A stretch of DNA of 64,000 bases. It comes from Akebia trifoliata. Its lineage: Eukaryota; Streptophyta; Magnoliopsida; Ranunculales; Lardizabalaceae. The stretch lies in NCBI GenBank assembly GCA_017979445.1, contig CM030706.1, positions 27,316,493 to 27,380,492 on the forward strand. Reading direction: 5' to 3'. Shown piece by piece: positions 11,693 to 38,274 of the stretch. The notes beneath the pieces are model-generated. The model did not search any database, was not told the origin of the DNA, and saw nothing but the letters and a program-made list of their open reading frames with translations. How positions within the stretch are numbered: the first letter of the stretch is position 1; every line of letters starts with the position of its first letter. A program made the position numbers and the translations under genes.

Positions 11693-13379
11693 CTGCCAAT
11701 GGTAATAACAAGAGTAGCGCATAGAATGGAACATGTCATATTCTATTTCAATAATATAACATGATTCATTGGTTGAACAATAATTGTTGTGTGTGTGTGT
11801 GTGTGTGTAAGTTAAGGAAAACAATATATATATTTTAACTTTTGCACAGTGTATAATCAAAGAGAGAAACCAGGAGGCAATGTCAGGTTACCATATAGAT
11901 AGTCGGAAGAACGCACAGTTCTCAGTCCCACGGTGAGGGAGCCCTGTGTTCTCAATCTTTGATTGTACAAAATACAGTAATTATTGTGTATGTGTGTGTG
12001 TGTGTTTGAAGTGTGTTATTTTATTTTATAAATTTTTAAATTATAAAAACAAAACAACTCTATTGAAAGAACATATAAGGCAAAAAAAATGTTGTGATAG
12101 GACAATAATGTGAGCACCTTGTGTGATAATCCTTTTACTTGTATGTTGCGTTGGACAAGGACCATATGTGATAAATATCCTAGCATAGTTTGAGAATGAC
12201 TAGTTTAACAAAAGAAAACTGTAAATAACTAAAAATAATAAAAAAAATCTATGGCTAATATTAGAATTCATACACATAAGAACTAGTCTACTAGTCTAAA
12301 CTTATGATAGACTAATAGAAAATGACCTAAATTCTATCATGTTCAACTTATATTCGAATACGAATTTTTGGTAAGTATAAAATGATGGGTTCTAGATAAG
12401 GTTGAATAAATTAAAAGAAATTTAGTAAAGAAGAGAACAGATGTAGAAATATGGAGAGGTATGTGTAAATCACCCTATGAATTATTATCAGATTGCCTTT
12501 TTAGTTTCAAATTTATATATCACAATAGTCCACCAAATATTGCATAATGGACAAAATCATGTCTAAATTCCATTTGCCCATGATTCACCTATTTGACGAA
12601 CAATGCCAAAGGAAAAAAAAAAGAATCATAAGAAGTGTTCCTAGCTTCTTAAATATAATAAGTTGAGCAGAGCAGTTAAGGAGAATTTGTTGTTCATCAT
12701 AAAAATAAAAATAAAAATAAAAATATTGAAATACTTATCACCATAAACTTGTTCACCATAAACTTCTAAAAAGCAATTCATCCATAACCAGGTATGTTTT
12801 CTTCCAAAACAATACTTGTTCATCATAAACTTCTAAAAAGCAATTCATCCATAATACTTAACATCTCTTTTCTTATCAAAAAGAAAAACAAATACTTATC
12901 TTCTTTGTTCAGTTTATTTAATTTTTTTGAAAGTTCACAAGCATAATAAACACTCTTCTAATGTCTTTAAATGGGTCCCCAAACCAGAAATTGAGTCAAA
13001 CAAATATACATGGGCTGATATTTAATCCTCATGGCTGATCTAGCTAGCCTATTACAGTTAGAGGACTTAAAAGAAGCTTGTAGAAAAGCACATTTGACAA
13101 AAAAATAGTGTGCACACATTGTAGATCTTCAGGTGGGGGTATAAGCCTATGTTAATTGTAGATCTGGATAAGCAAATCGACATCAAAATCCATATTTACA
13201 GAACTCCAGATGGATATATATATATATCTTGAAATTGAGGGGACTAAAACCTGGGAGCTTCTGAATCTATTTTTCATTAGGGGTTTCAGATCTTGGTGAG
13301 TTGTGTTCGAGATCGATAACGTGATGGGTATACAAGGTAATCTCATGCTGTAAACCAAAAACCCCAAACAAAAAATCCT
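11693..13379. other. non-coding interior of the Harbinger region
   Basis: No supported gene. It contains two (GT)n tracts (near 11789-11808 and 11989-12005), each preceded by a similar phrase (aattattgtgt or aattgttgtgt), and a 40-bp direct repeat at 12748 and 12815. Confidence 0.5.
12748..12854. repeat. direct repeat, 40-bp unit at 67-bp spacing
   Basis: Two nearly identical copies start with cttgttca and end with caattcatccataa (12748-12787 and 12815-12854); one mismatch is seen. Confidence 0.85.
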
Positions 13380-14087
13380 ATTCGATCCACAAAAAAAAAA
13401 CCCAAATTAAAATAACATTCGATGGAGAGAGAGAGAGAGAGACAGACCTGAAAGGGTTGATGAGCGGCGCAGAGGTCGCACTCCTACTGTGAAGGCTCTG
13501 TCGAGAGAGATGTGCAAGAGAGAGAGAGACAGTGAGGTCTGAGATGTAGATCTGTGCAGGTTTGAGATCTACCAACTGTGCGAGTTTGAAATCGATGAAG
13601 ACGAAGAAGACAATGAGGTCTGAGACGTAGAAGAGACAGTGAGGTCTGTCAATGGAGAGAATATAGAAACGATGGAGACAATGAGATCTGAGATGAAGAA
13701 GACAGTGAGGTCTGAGACGAAGAAGATAATCGATGCGAAGAGACAGTGAGGTCTGTCGATGGAGAGAAATAGAAACGATGGCGAGAGAGAGGTGCGAGAG
13801 AGAGGTAAGACAGTGAGGTTTGTCGATGGAGAGCAAATAGAATCGATGGGCAGGGGCAAAATAGGTATTTCACGTGAACCGTTTATTCGGTAATCTAATT
13901 CCCGCAAACGCGAAAAAAAAGCAACTCTCAGCCGCTTCATCAATTTGCGTTTCAAACCGCAAATTATGAACGCAAATTTTGAAATTTGGAAAATTTGCGC
14001 GAAGGTGTGATTGATTCAGCTGCAAAACTCGGTTTTTCACCGCAAACGCAGGAAAATCCGCGTTTTGAAGTGGAATCAATCGGGCCC
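13380..14087 (-). repeat. Harbinger-type terminal repeat, B family, right copy
   Basis: Ends ...GAATCAATCGGGCCC followed by TTA (14088-14090). Read inward it is related to 6858-7270. Its inner part is a degenerate CT/GA-rich tandem repeat (cagtgaggtctg phrases every 25-60 bp, 13450-13840). That repeat produces several Ser/Leu-rich pseudo-frames on the - strand, which are not genes. Confidence 0.65.
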
Positions 14088-14579
14088 TTAGTTTCTTTGA
14101 GGACGAGCGGCCGATTCATGTTAGCGGATTTTGCGTATTGTAGGATTTCATCATCTACTAATTGATGCTTTTGAAAGACTTATGAGCTATTGTACTCTTG
14201 AAATTTATTTGCTTTTTTCGTAGAATTCGTGCTTGTGTAGATGAAAATTTTAGGAGGATGAGACTTCCATGGATTTGGTCTATGTAATGCTTGCTTGTTA
14301 AGTTGTTATATAATTATAGTTATTTTAATATTTGTGATACAATGTATTATAATAAGGTGTATACACTATATTGTGATCGCATGAAGATCATTATTATGTT
14401 CATGAAGATTAAGATTATTTTTAACATTTTATATAGATATTAGGTTTATATTAAATTCTCTAGAATTATAAATTTTTTATAGAATTATAAACTTTTTAAA
14501 ATTAATTTTTTAAAATAATTTTTTATATTAATTTGTTATATATATTTAATGTAATTATATATTTATAAGGGTATTTTGA

Positions 14580-15031
14580 TAATTTTTGATGCATTCTGGG
14601 TGCATTATCAACATTGCGTATCATGCAGGTATTTTGTTTATCAGGAAAATTTCATATGTCTATTTTTAAGATGAGATGATGTCGAAATTTTTGTAGAATT
14701 ATAAATTTTTATAAATTTTTAATAGAAATTTATTATATTTATATATATTTAGTGTAATTATATATTTATAAGGGTATTTTGATAATTTGTTATGCATTCT
14801 GGGTGCATTATCAACAGTAAGAGTATTTTGGTCATTTTACCCTACTACAACAAAATCCAGAAGTTATATCAAACAATAATTACCAGATTCTAGTAAACAA
14901 CACAACATTTTTACAAAGCTCTATCAAACAAGCCTTTCAGTGTTCCAGTTTCTGACAGCAGATTCTGACAACAACTTCTTATAGCAGAATTTGACAGTAG
15001 ATTCTTGTAGCTGTATATCAAACTATCGCCC
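14580..15031 (-). repeat. A-family terminal inverted repeat, right
   Basis: Inverted relative of 7905-8352, ending ...ctatcgccc at 15031. Part of the arm (tgcattctgggtgcattatc and adjacent AT-rich sequence) is duplicated in tandem at about 14440-14620 and 14690-14815, which the left arm does not show. Confidence 0.72.
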
Positions 15032-15470
15032 AAACGTTTGGGATTATTTCGAAAAGCCATTGTCAATGTAAATAGGTTCAGAAGAAGGAGCTCTGCTGCA
15101 TACCCAAAGAAGAGAACAAAGAGGTTTGTGTCTCTATTTGTGCGTTTGTGTGTGATGTATGCGTAGTTTACACACAGGATCCGAGTTGTACAAGAGTTGA
15201 TTGATTGAATCTTGTTGACTCAAGATTATTTGTATTGTTTCAATGTTTAGTGGTTGTTTTCTGATCCTGATTGGCTATGTGGATGTTTCCTCAAGTTTGG
15301 GGTTTTACCACATGAGTGTTACGGTCTCTCTTTCTTTTTTATTTGCTTTAATATTTATGTTTTTACATTGAATGCAATCAAAATTGAGTAAGACTAATTC
15401 ACACCCCCTCTTAGTCATATCAATTAAACTGCCCTTAAGAGCTATGTTGAGAATAAGTAAAATGGTCTCA
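15032..15470. other. non-coding
   Basis: Between the Harbinger end and a gypsy gag fragment. Nothing recognised. Confidence 0.4.
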
Positions 15471-15474
15471 ATTA

Positions 15475-16324
15475 TTGAATGAATTATTGATCTAGATTCT
15501 ACAAATAATAATGCTTTCCTATAGGCATGAGTGACCAAAAGAAATAAAATAGCTCCATTTGTCTCCATACCTAACGCTAACATAATATGACTCAATTGTG
15601 ACTTTGTAGCATAGGCTCTTAATGTCTCTTCTTGCATTAGCAAGCCCAATAACATCGAAGAATGTTGACAATTTTAACATCTGAACAATTAAACAAATCT
15701 CTTCCTTTAAATCCCCCATGAAGCAACTCACAATGAGTGATTCATGAATACCCTCTGTTCAATTGGCAAGCTCTTGGGATTGGGTCTGATAAATGTTCTA
15801 CTATAGAAGGTTGGCACTGTTTAGAAAATAAAACTGCAGGGTTTTCATATTGAGATGGATCAAACCTCACTAGAAGTGCTTTGGCAAACTCCTCCCAACA
15901 AGTAATTGCCTCTGATGGTTTCATCCAATTGAACCACTGAAGAGCTTTCCCTTCCATGTGGAATGAAGACATGAATACTTTTTGAGAAATAGAATTTGTT
16001 GATTGACGTAAAACTACTTGGCTCCATATTTACCAACCCAAAGGATCAATGTCATTGAATAGTGGAAAATCTAGCCGTGTAGTTTTAGTTTAAATTATAC
16101 AATCAAATTTTAGAGCTTGTGCTCTCATTGGTTGATTGAACGATTGTCCATTCAAATTTTGTCCCTTTCTTTGTTCTAGTTGATGGAGAAATGCTTGATT
16201 TTGGAATCCACAACCAAGATTTGTTGTATCAATTCTTGTAGCATTTTTCTATATATTTCAGTCGTCTCCTTCAATAACCCCTTCATCTTATCAATTTTGG
16301 AGAATTTTTATTCCCTTCAGCCAT
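15475..16324 (-). pseudogene. decayed Ty3/gypsy gag fragment
   Basis: It starts at an ATG at 16324 (M-A-E-G-N-K-N-S) and reads downstream to F-H-M-E-G-K-A-L-Q-W-F-N-W-M-K-P near 15960 and F-M-G-D-L-K-E-E-I near 15720, the same gag type as at 3266-5985. Stops and frame changes break it. Upstream at about 16338-16350 the - strand reads TTGATATCAGAGA, a degenerate tRNA-Met primer site, so an LTR may lie at 16351 onward. No pol is seen. Confidence 0.72.
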
Positions 16325-16350
16325 GTTAGGACCGTTGTCTCTGATATCAA

Positions 16351-18469
16351 TGTCACATGATTTCTTCCCCTTTTACAATTTAGAAAGAATTCATGGTTAC
16401 TTTGAGGTAACTGACCTCCTGAGATAAACTCTTTTGGGTCAAGGAAAAATGAACTTATGTTTTCCATTCTCCAAGGAAATTAAATACACCACAACTTTGA
16501 CCATAATCTCCTATAATTTAGGAACTATTCCCGCACATAAGCTACCACTTAGCAACACTCGTACACAAACTGGTAACTACACTTACAACTCCTATCCAAT
16601 TTGCTAACTGCGCATGTTCAACAGACTGACACATCACAGCTTGAATACACCATAATGCATCTAATCTTGGTGTATGTTGAGCATGAACTAGTCGCGTAAC
16701 ATTCTTACTTCCTTCAAAAATGGTAGAAAAGTGGTGATCGTCACACAATTTGAAAAGAAATTGTCTCCATCATCAATTGTTGTCACCTACTTTTATTGCT
16801 GCCGATAATCTGTTAATCACCCACTTTTGTTGGTGTAGACCATCTCATTGCAACCATTGTCCTTTGAATCACCTTTGCTATACATCACGCCTCAACTGCC
16901 ATCATTCAACGCACATCATTGATTATGCTAACAAACACCTCAATATCCATCCAGTCTATGTTGCTATACCAATTCACCATATACCAATTCCTTTATCATC
17001 TTCTATCACCAACTTTACCCCTTTTAAACATTCCCTATTGTTCCTGAGTTAGCATCACCTTCAACATCAATAAACCACAAGAGTGTTAGATTTGATCTCT
17101 CATCATCAAACCTTTACAACAACATACACCCTTGGATCAATCTTTCTTGACCCGTCTTCATCGCTGGATAGCAAATCCTGAAATCCTTCATCGTTGTATT
17201 TTTCATCATTCTAACTTCTTTAGAGCTGCATTATCAATTCATCTCCTGTTTTTATAGATTCAACGAATGCTTTGACCATTGATGCATCGATTTATCCAGA
17301 TTTGCTCACCATAGTCTGCAACTAAAAATGTTAGTGTTTTCTTTCTTCGCTAATTTACGTTTACGTTGGGGATGAAGGTTGAAGCCAATTTCATGTTACT
17401 CACAGCTCCCATCTTTTGAAAAGTTTGTGGACCCCACAGTTTGGCATTACCCAAGATATCTTTAGCCCGTACCCAAAATACCTTTGAGTCACTTCAATTG
17501 TCCTCATACATTAGCATATACCAAAGCCCCGATCCCAAAAAATTGTAGCATCTTCGAATCTTTAGACTCCAACCTTAGGCAACCCACTGTCCAATAGGAT
17601 CCGGATTTACCAAAGGCAACCTACTCCCAAACAGTCCCGACAAAGAATTAAACACATTTTCACTAGCCCCCAAAAGTGTACTTATCCTTATTCCTGCAAC
17701 CCAATAGCCCCAAACCCTTAATGATCTAAGTCAACTAATCCAATTAAAGCTTTCTAACCAATCAATCCTAAAGTTGACCATGAATTGATCACCCAAGAAA
17801 AATAAAGAACACTGTCTAAGATGAAATAATAAGTCAATGCAGGGTAACTTGAAGGATTGTTGTCAGCTCATTGAGTAACTGATGAAAGCCGTAAAGTTAT
17901 GAGTCACACATTTGACAACATTTGGGAGTCATATACTTTTAAAGATATTCCTACCAATGGTTAACAATTTCACGAGCTTTCAGCAACAATGAATAATTTT
18001 GACATTGCCAAGGTCACTAAAGAAGACAAAGCTAGAATCAATATTGTTGAGGCGTCAACAATCAAAATCATTCAATTGACCCTCCTATATTGAAGGTCCT
18101 TGATAAAATGCTATTTTTGGAAGATATTTGGAATTTGACTTCATTCTCCACATCAAATTTGAGGAGTATGTCATCAAGCCATTTATTTCGATGAGTGCCA
18201 AGATATCGAGATCCAATACATTGATTGTGAGGACATGATCATAAATTCCAACGCGTTAAGATGGATATAATTGCTTCTAATGTCATTTGGGATCGGAGAG
18301 ATTTTAACCTTAAGGACAAGGTTGTTTTCAAGAAAGGTGTATTGATATGTGTCTATGTGTTGGGGATGATGGCTTAGTCAAAATGTGTTGGGAATATGAG
18401 ATCATTGCTCGTGAATCATGGTATCATAATTTATGAAGAAGAGGTTATTAAGGTTGTGTTAACGTGGGA
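16351..18469. other. repeat-derived non-coding sequence
   Basis: 16351-16740 may be the old LTR belonging to the gag at 15475-16324, as it begins TGTCACA beside the primer site. I find no partner LTR. 17000-18470 has no supported gene. A stretch near 18260-18420 looks like decayed gypsy 3' sequence, but I cannot prove it. Confidence 0.35.
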
Positions 18470-19160
18470 ATATAAATCATGTGTAGCTAAGTTCCTTAAG
18501 TGAGAAGGTCAGTAAAAAATAGTTATTTAGACTAAGAGGGAATTTTTTCAAGTAGTTTTTCAGTTATTTTAGGAGAAGTTAGTAGGTAGGTTAAGTGGTT
18601 AATGACGTGGACTCTATGAATGATAAAATCAAAGAAATATTATTTCGAGTCCCTTGTTGGATTTTTGGAGATTGACCATCTCAAATTGGTTTAGGATATC
18701 TGTTCTACATCAAATTAGATCATTATCTATCTTCTTCATCATTCAGTTGTTTTTGGAGATTTGATCATTACGAATTAGGTGTGGAATAATTGGTATTAGA
18801 GTTGACGATCCTAATATGGCTGAAGGGACTAAAAACTCCAAACAAAATGAGAAGATGAGCTTACTAAAGGAGATAACTTATATGCATGGAAAAATGCTAC
18901 AATGGTTGATACAATGAATTTTGGTCATTGATTCTAAGAGTATCTCTCCATCAACTAGAACAAAGAAAAATGAGAAAGTTCGAATAGATGATCATTCAAT
19001 TAACCTACAAGAGCACAAACTCTTAAATTCGATCTTACAATTTAAATTAGAACTACACAACTAGATTTTCTGTAATTTGATGTCATTGATCAATCAATTT
19101 GATTATACCAAGCTGAGTAGTTTTATGTGCATCAATAAATTCCTGGGGAACTACTTGTTA
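18470..19160 (+). mobile_element. Ty3/gypsy LTR end, primer site and gag start
   Basis: An LTR-like stretch up to about 18787 is followed by TTGGTATTAGAG, a degenerate tRNA-Met primer site. An ATG at 18816 then reads M-A-E-G-T-K-N-S-K-Q-N-E-K-M and L-L-K-E-I-T, the same gag start as in the elements at 3266 and 16324. It soon meets stops. Only this 5' piece is present. Confidence 0.7.
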
Positions 19161-19983
19161 TCACATTCCAAATACAATCATTTCTTCATTTTTTTTAAAA
19201 TCAAAATACTTGTATTTCAATACTAACATATAACAATTAAATATGTATGTATGTAGATACACACATATAAATCTCCTTTGAAATCGATTTTTAAAACCAA
19301 TTTCAATTTATTTTAAGAATATGTATTGTCGGCAACAACGAGAATTGCTGAAACATTTTCAAAATATTTTCTTTCAATTAAAACTTTTACAACAACAAAA
19401 GCAATACGATTCTACGACAAGGCAATTTTTTATGCAAAAGACTTTAATGAACATAATTTTTATTATAACAATAAATCTGAAAATTTTCAATAGCTAAATA
19501 TTGTACTTTGTTTCTACCTTTGTTTCAAGCTTCCTTAGAGTTCCTCATTTTTTAAGCTTTCTATTGTTCTAATTTCCTTTCCTCTTAATCTTTTTCTTTG
19601 CCTCTGAATCTTGGTTTTAAAACTCGTTTTGACCTCTTGTCTTGGACGAGATTTAAAAAAATGCCTTAGAATTAGAACAAACCATGTCTTTGAGACGATT
19701 TGTCAATTTGTCTCATTGGTGGACGATACCGAGACAACTTGGTCTTGGACGAGATTTAAACTATGCTTTGAATCCAATGGTGAAGTTTACTCATCAAAAA
19801 GTTTGACAATTTTGACTATAGATTTCCCCAAGATTCGTGATGAATTTTTAGGTCGTGACAAAAATCTATTCCGCAACTGTACTTATCCTCATGCTCAACC
19901 AAATTAGTATAAGCTCCAAAAAAATCCCAATATTTTAAATAGACTATATACTCTTCATTTATATTTGATTGTGTTTAAATCTT
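19161..19983. other. upstream region of COQ5
   Basis: AT-rich sequence. A 98-codon frame at 19611-19907 (+) resembles nothing known to me. The phrase cttggacgagattta-aa occurs twice inside it, so I treat it as non-coding. Confidence 0.4.
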
Positions 19984-19997
19984 TTATATATATATTT
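19984..19997 (+). promoter_or_regulatory. candidate TATA element of COQ5
   Basis: TTTTATATATATAT lies 54-66 bp before the COQ5 ATG. A start site about 30 bp downstream would give a very short leader. Many AT-rich tracts nearby could look alike. Confidence 0.3.
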
Positions 19998-20049
19998 GAT
20001 GTTATTATTTCATTTCATTTCTAGTAATCTCACAATTACAATAGCAACC

Positions 20050-34688
<14,639 letters not shown>

Positions 34689-35274
34689 AAGGCGTAAGAA
34701 GTCGAAAGGGCTTGTCATCCCTCGACCTCTGTCACGATATCAGAAGTTGACTGTTAATGGGCATGTGGGATTCCAGCAGAACTTTGTGTTAGTGAGAGGC
34801 CCTTCCCCACTACTATCTGATCTATTGTTTCTTTAGAATCTTCAATATTTCATATGTTGTTTCTCAGTCAATTCCGTTGTCCCTCATTATTCAATAATCA
34901 AATAAGTCCTTTCTGAGTTTGAATTTGTTCATTGGTAATTTGGGTTCGATGTTTTAACATTTTGCCATCTTTTTTCCCCCCTCAAATGTTCCCTTATGAC
35001 CTATAGTATCTTTTATTTATGGAATGCGCTTGTCTCATGTGGGTTCACAATTTTTTCGAACTTTCAATAATACTATTGTACAGTCTTTTGATTTTGAAGG
35101 AATTTTTATAATATATATATTAATTTACCTTTGTTATATAATGTCTTGCCTGTCTCTCTCTCTCTAAAAGTGATTTTTGGGGATTTTTTTTTAATGCCAA
35201 TTTCTATAAAAATAGCACCTTTAGAAACCTTCATGTAGATATCAATAGTCAATATTTTACTTGATTTAAAATTT
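34689..35274 (+). other. COQ5 3' trailer and downstream sequence
   Basis: Stop codon TAG at 34686-34688. An AAUAAA-like element (caataatcaaataag) near 34892-34906 and T-rich sequence after it could direct polyadenylation, giving a trailer of about 230 bp. Nothing else is seen up to the hairpin array. Confidence 0.4.
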
Positions 35275-35638
35275 TATATATATATATATGGGTCCCATTT
35301 AGCATCAAATATTTTGGCCAACATTTTAGCCAACCATTTTTGTCCTACATGGGTTAGAAGTTTTGGAATGGGCTGATTTTTGGTGAGGATGATCTCCTCG
35401 GTATAGAGATCATCCTCACCAAAAATCAGCCCATTCCAAAACTTCTAGCCCCATGTTTACAAGTTGAAAAATCGTTGACCGTCCATTTTTTGTAAACCAT
35501 TTTTGATGGGGTTGGAAGTTTTGGAATGGGCTGATTTTCGGAGGAGATCATCCTCACAAAAAATCAGCTCATTCCAAACCTTCTAACCCATGTGGTGAAA
35601 AATGTTTTGCCAAAATGTTTGGTTCTGAACATTTCCCT
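35275..35638. mobile_element. hairpin MITE copy 1, (TA)n-bracketed
   Basis: (TA)n, outer arm gggtcccatttagcatc, core of two hairpins, then an arm ending aacatttccc before the next (TA)n. The arms pair with each other apart from the outermost bases. The second inner hairpin is shortened (the gtgaggatgatc side is missing). Confidence 0.85.
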
Positions 35639-36031
35639 ATATATATATATATATGGGGAAATGTTCAGCACCCTAAGTTTTACCACACATTTTAACAAAC
35701 GTTTTTTGTCCTACATGGGTTAGAAGTTTTGGAATGGGCTGATTTTTGGTGAGGATGATCTCTATGATTAGAAGATCATCCTCCCCAAAAATCAGCCCAT
35801 TCCAAATGTTTAGCCCCATGTTTACACGTTGAAAAATTGTGGACCGTCCATTTTTTGTAAACCATTTTTGATGGGGTTAGAAGTTTTGGAATGAGCTGAT
35901 TTTTGGTGAGGATGATCTCCTCACCATAGAGATCATCCTCACCAAAAATCAGCCCATTCCAAAACTTCTAACCCATGTAAGACAAAACACGTTTGTTAAA
36001 GTGTGGTAAAACTTAGGGTGCTGAACGGGAC
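35639..36031. mobile_element. hairpin MITE copy 2, (TA)n-bracketed
   Basis: Outer arm tgttcagcaccctaagtttt pairs with aaaacttagggtgctgaac at its other end. The inner core is the same as copy 1. Followed by catatatatgtatatatata. Confidence 0.88.
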
Positions 36032-36406
36032 TCATATATATGTATATATATAGGGTCCCGTTATTTGGCCAACAGTTTGGCAAACACTTTTTCAAAACAT
36101 GGGTTAGAGGTCTTGGAATGGGCTGATTTTTGGTGAGGATGATCTCTACGGTGAGGAGATCATCATCACCAAAAATCAGCTCATTCCAAAACTTCTAGCC
36201 CCAGTTTACAAGTTGAAAAATCGTGAACCGTCCATTTTTTGTAAACCATTTTTGATGGGGTTAGAAGTTTTGGAATGGGCTGATTTTTGGTGATGATGAT
36301 CTCCTCACCGTAGAGATCATCCTCACCAAAAATCAGCCCATTCCAAGACCTCTAACCCATGTTTTGAAAAATGTGTTTGCCAAACTGTTTGCCAAATAAC
36401 GCTACC
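36032..36406. mobile_element. hairpin MITE copy 3, (TA)n-bracketed
   Basis: Outer arm ttatttggccaacagtttgg pairs with ccaaactgtttgccaaataa. The shared core carries gtgaggatgatctc hairpins and a centre reading accgtccattttttgtaaac. Confidence 0.88.
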
Positions 36407-36800
36407 CATATATATATATAGGGTCACGTTCCTAAGACTCATATTGAGACTCACATTGCGACACACCGTTTTGTCTTATATGGCAAAAAATGTTTAGAAT
36501 GAGCTGATTTTTTGTGAGGATGATCTCTGTGATGAGGGGATCATCCTGGCAAAAAATCATCCCATTCCAAAACTTCTAACCCCATCAAAATTGATTTACA
36601 AAAATTTGACGGTCTATAATTTTTCAACAAAAATTGGACGGTCTAGAAGTTTCATAATGAGCTGATTTTTGGCAAGGATGATCTCCTCACCATAGAGATC
36701 ATCCTCACAAAAAATCAGCCCATTCCAAATATTTTTGCCCATATAAGACAAAACGGTGTGTCGCAATGTGAGTCCCAATATGAGTCTTAGGAACGCTGTT
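36407..36800. mobile_element. hairpin MITE copy 4, (TA)n-bracketed
   Basis: Outer arm cgttcctaagactcatattg pairs with aatatgagtcttaggaacg, continuing through cacattgcgacacaccgttt and its complement. The core is related but more diverged than in copies 1-3. Confidence 0.88.
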
Positions 36801-37208
36801 CATATATATATATAGGATTAGGATCCGTATACACATAAAACTACTCATAAAGCTACAACATGTTTTGTCTTATATGGGTAAAAATGTTTGGAATGGGCTG
36901 ATTTTTTGTGAGAATGATCTCTATGGTGAGGAGATTATCCTTGTCAAAAATCGGCCCATTATGAAACTTCTAGCCAAGTTGAAAAATTTTAGATCGTCCA
37001 ATTTTTGTAAATCACTTTTGATGGGGTTAGAAGTTTTGGAATGTAATGATTTTTTGCAAGGATGATCCCCTCACCACAAAGATCATCCTCACAAAAAATC
37101 AGCCCATTCTGAATATTTTTGCCCATATAAGACAAAACGGTGTGTCGCAATGTGAGTCCCAATATGAGTCTTAGGAACGCTGTTCATATATATATATATA
37201 TATATATT
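36801..37208. mobile_element. hairpin MITE copy 5, mismatched outer arms
   Basis: The right arm is identical to that of copy 4 over about 70 bp (ggtgtgtcgcaatgtgag...). The left arm is different (ggattaggatccgtatac...) and pairs only from gttttgtcttatatggg inward. It ends in a long (TA)n tract. Confidence 0.85.
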
Positions 37209-37948
37209 AATAGCCTTGGGAACTTAAATGCAAAAGTAGTGGAATCATCATACATGTTCATTTATGTTTTGAATAAATTTTCCATTACTTTTATTTCAGC
37301 AAGCTCTTCGCATTTAACAAATCTACATTGTTAAAATGTATATATTTTAAGTAATACTATTTTACTTGATTGAAAGAACATGGATTGAGCTAGTGAAAGC
37401 GGGGACACGAACTCGCTAACAATACCAAAAGATGTGGCTTTGAATAGGACTCGTTCAGTGGATCCCTAATCTTTGGGATAAGTCTTTGATGGTGATGATG
37501 AACGCTGTTATTTGATCAACACAGAGTGTCTTATTTTCATTCTTTCCCAACTATAACCTTGTTAGAATAATGTAACTATTTCCTTGTACAGTGGTTTGCT
37601 TCGACTTGTAAGTTTTTCAATTTGGGAAACATTATCACAGACCCATATACAAAGTCCATTTTCTCTTTCACCTCCTGTGGTTTGAAATAATTCCATGTTA
37701 ACCCTCTAATATTATGACAAATTCACTTACCTCCCCCATAGTTATCTAACGGGTTTAATTTACCGCCTTTCAGTCTATTTGTTATTAAACTAAACAGTTA
37801 AAAAATGATTTTTACCATTTCTATATTTTAGAATGTCACTCTTTTTTTTATAAACAAAAAAATGGGTTTACTTGTGAATGCTGAGAAGGGCACATTTATA
37901 TATTTTAAAATTTAATTTAATGGTTTTTTTTATAAATTAAAAAAAAAA
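37209..37948. other. non-coding
   Basis: Between the hairpin array and the next hairpin MITE. AT-rich, no gene recognised. Confidence 0.5.
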
Positions 37949-38274
37949 GTAATTATAAAAGCACCCCATGAATTAATAAGGGTAATCTACATCATAACCG
38001 AATTGTTTTGTCTTATATGGGTTAAAAGTTTCGGAATGAGCTGATTTTTGGTGAGGATGATCTCTATGATGAGGAGATCATCCTCACCAAAAATCAGCCC
38101 ATTATGAACCTTCTAACCCCATCAAAATTGATTTACAAAAAAAATTGGATGATTTAAGATTTTTGAATTTGTTTTGATGGGATTAGTTCAAAACTTTTTA
38201 CCCATATAATACGAAACAATTTGGTTATGACGTGGGTTGTCTTTATTAATTCATGGGATGCTTTTATAAATACC
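37949..38274. mobile_element. hairpin MITE copy 7
   Basis: Outer arms (gtaattataaaagcacccc..., inverted partner at 38274) match copy 6. It contains a near-perfect inner hairpin gatgatctc-tatgatga-gagatcatc. It is not bracketed by (TA)n. The second inner hairpin is deleted. Confidence 0.8.

Larger units (their letters stand above)
7905..15031 (-). mobile_element. PIF/Harbinger DNA transposon region
   Basis: It holds the two proteins typical of PIF/Harbinger, a DDE transposase and a SANT/Myb-like partner, both on the - strand. The A-family inverted ends (7905 inward and 15031 inward) share about 450 bp: GGGC terminus, ctgtcagaatctg subterminal repeats, and the phrase tgataatgcacccagaat. The outer left 3 bp is TTA, as expected for this superfamily, but the outer right is AAA. 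A B-family end lies inside at 14087 followed by TTA. The real boundaries are therefore uncertain; 7905-14087 is an alternative unit with TTA on both sides. Confidence 0.75.

Noticed and set aside
13378..14079. Ser/Leu-rich - strand frames as a protein
   Set aside because: They are translations of the CT/GA-rich tandem repeat inside the Harbinger-type B end; several frames are open at once.
6858..14087. 6858-14087 as a single clean Harbinger insertion
   Set aside because: Outer flanks (agt and tta) do not match and a second end family interlocks with it; reported as separate ends instead.
19611..19907. 98-codon frame upstream of COQ5 as a gene
   Set aside because: No recognisable domain and an internal repeated phrase; kept only as non-coding upstream sequence.
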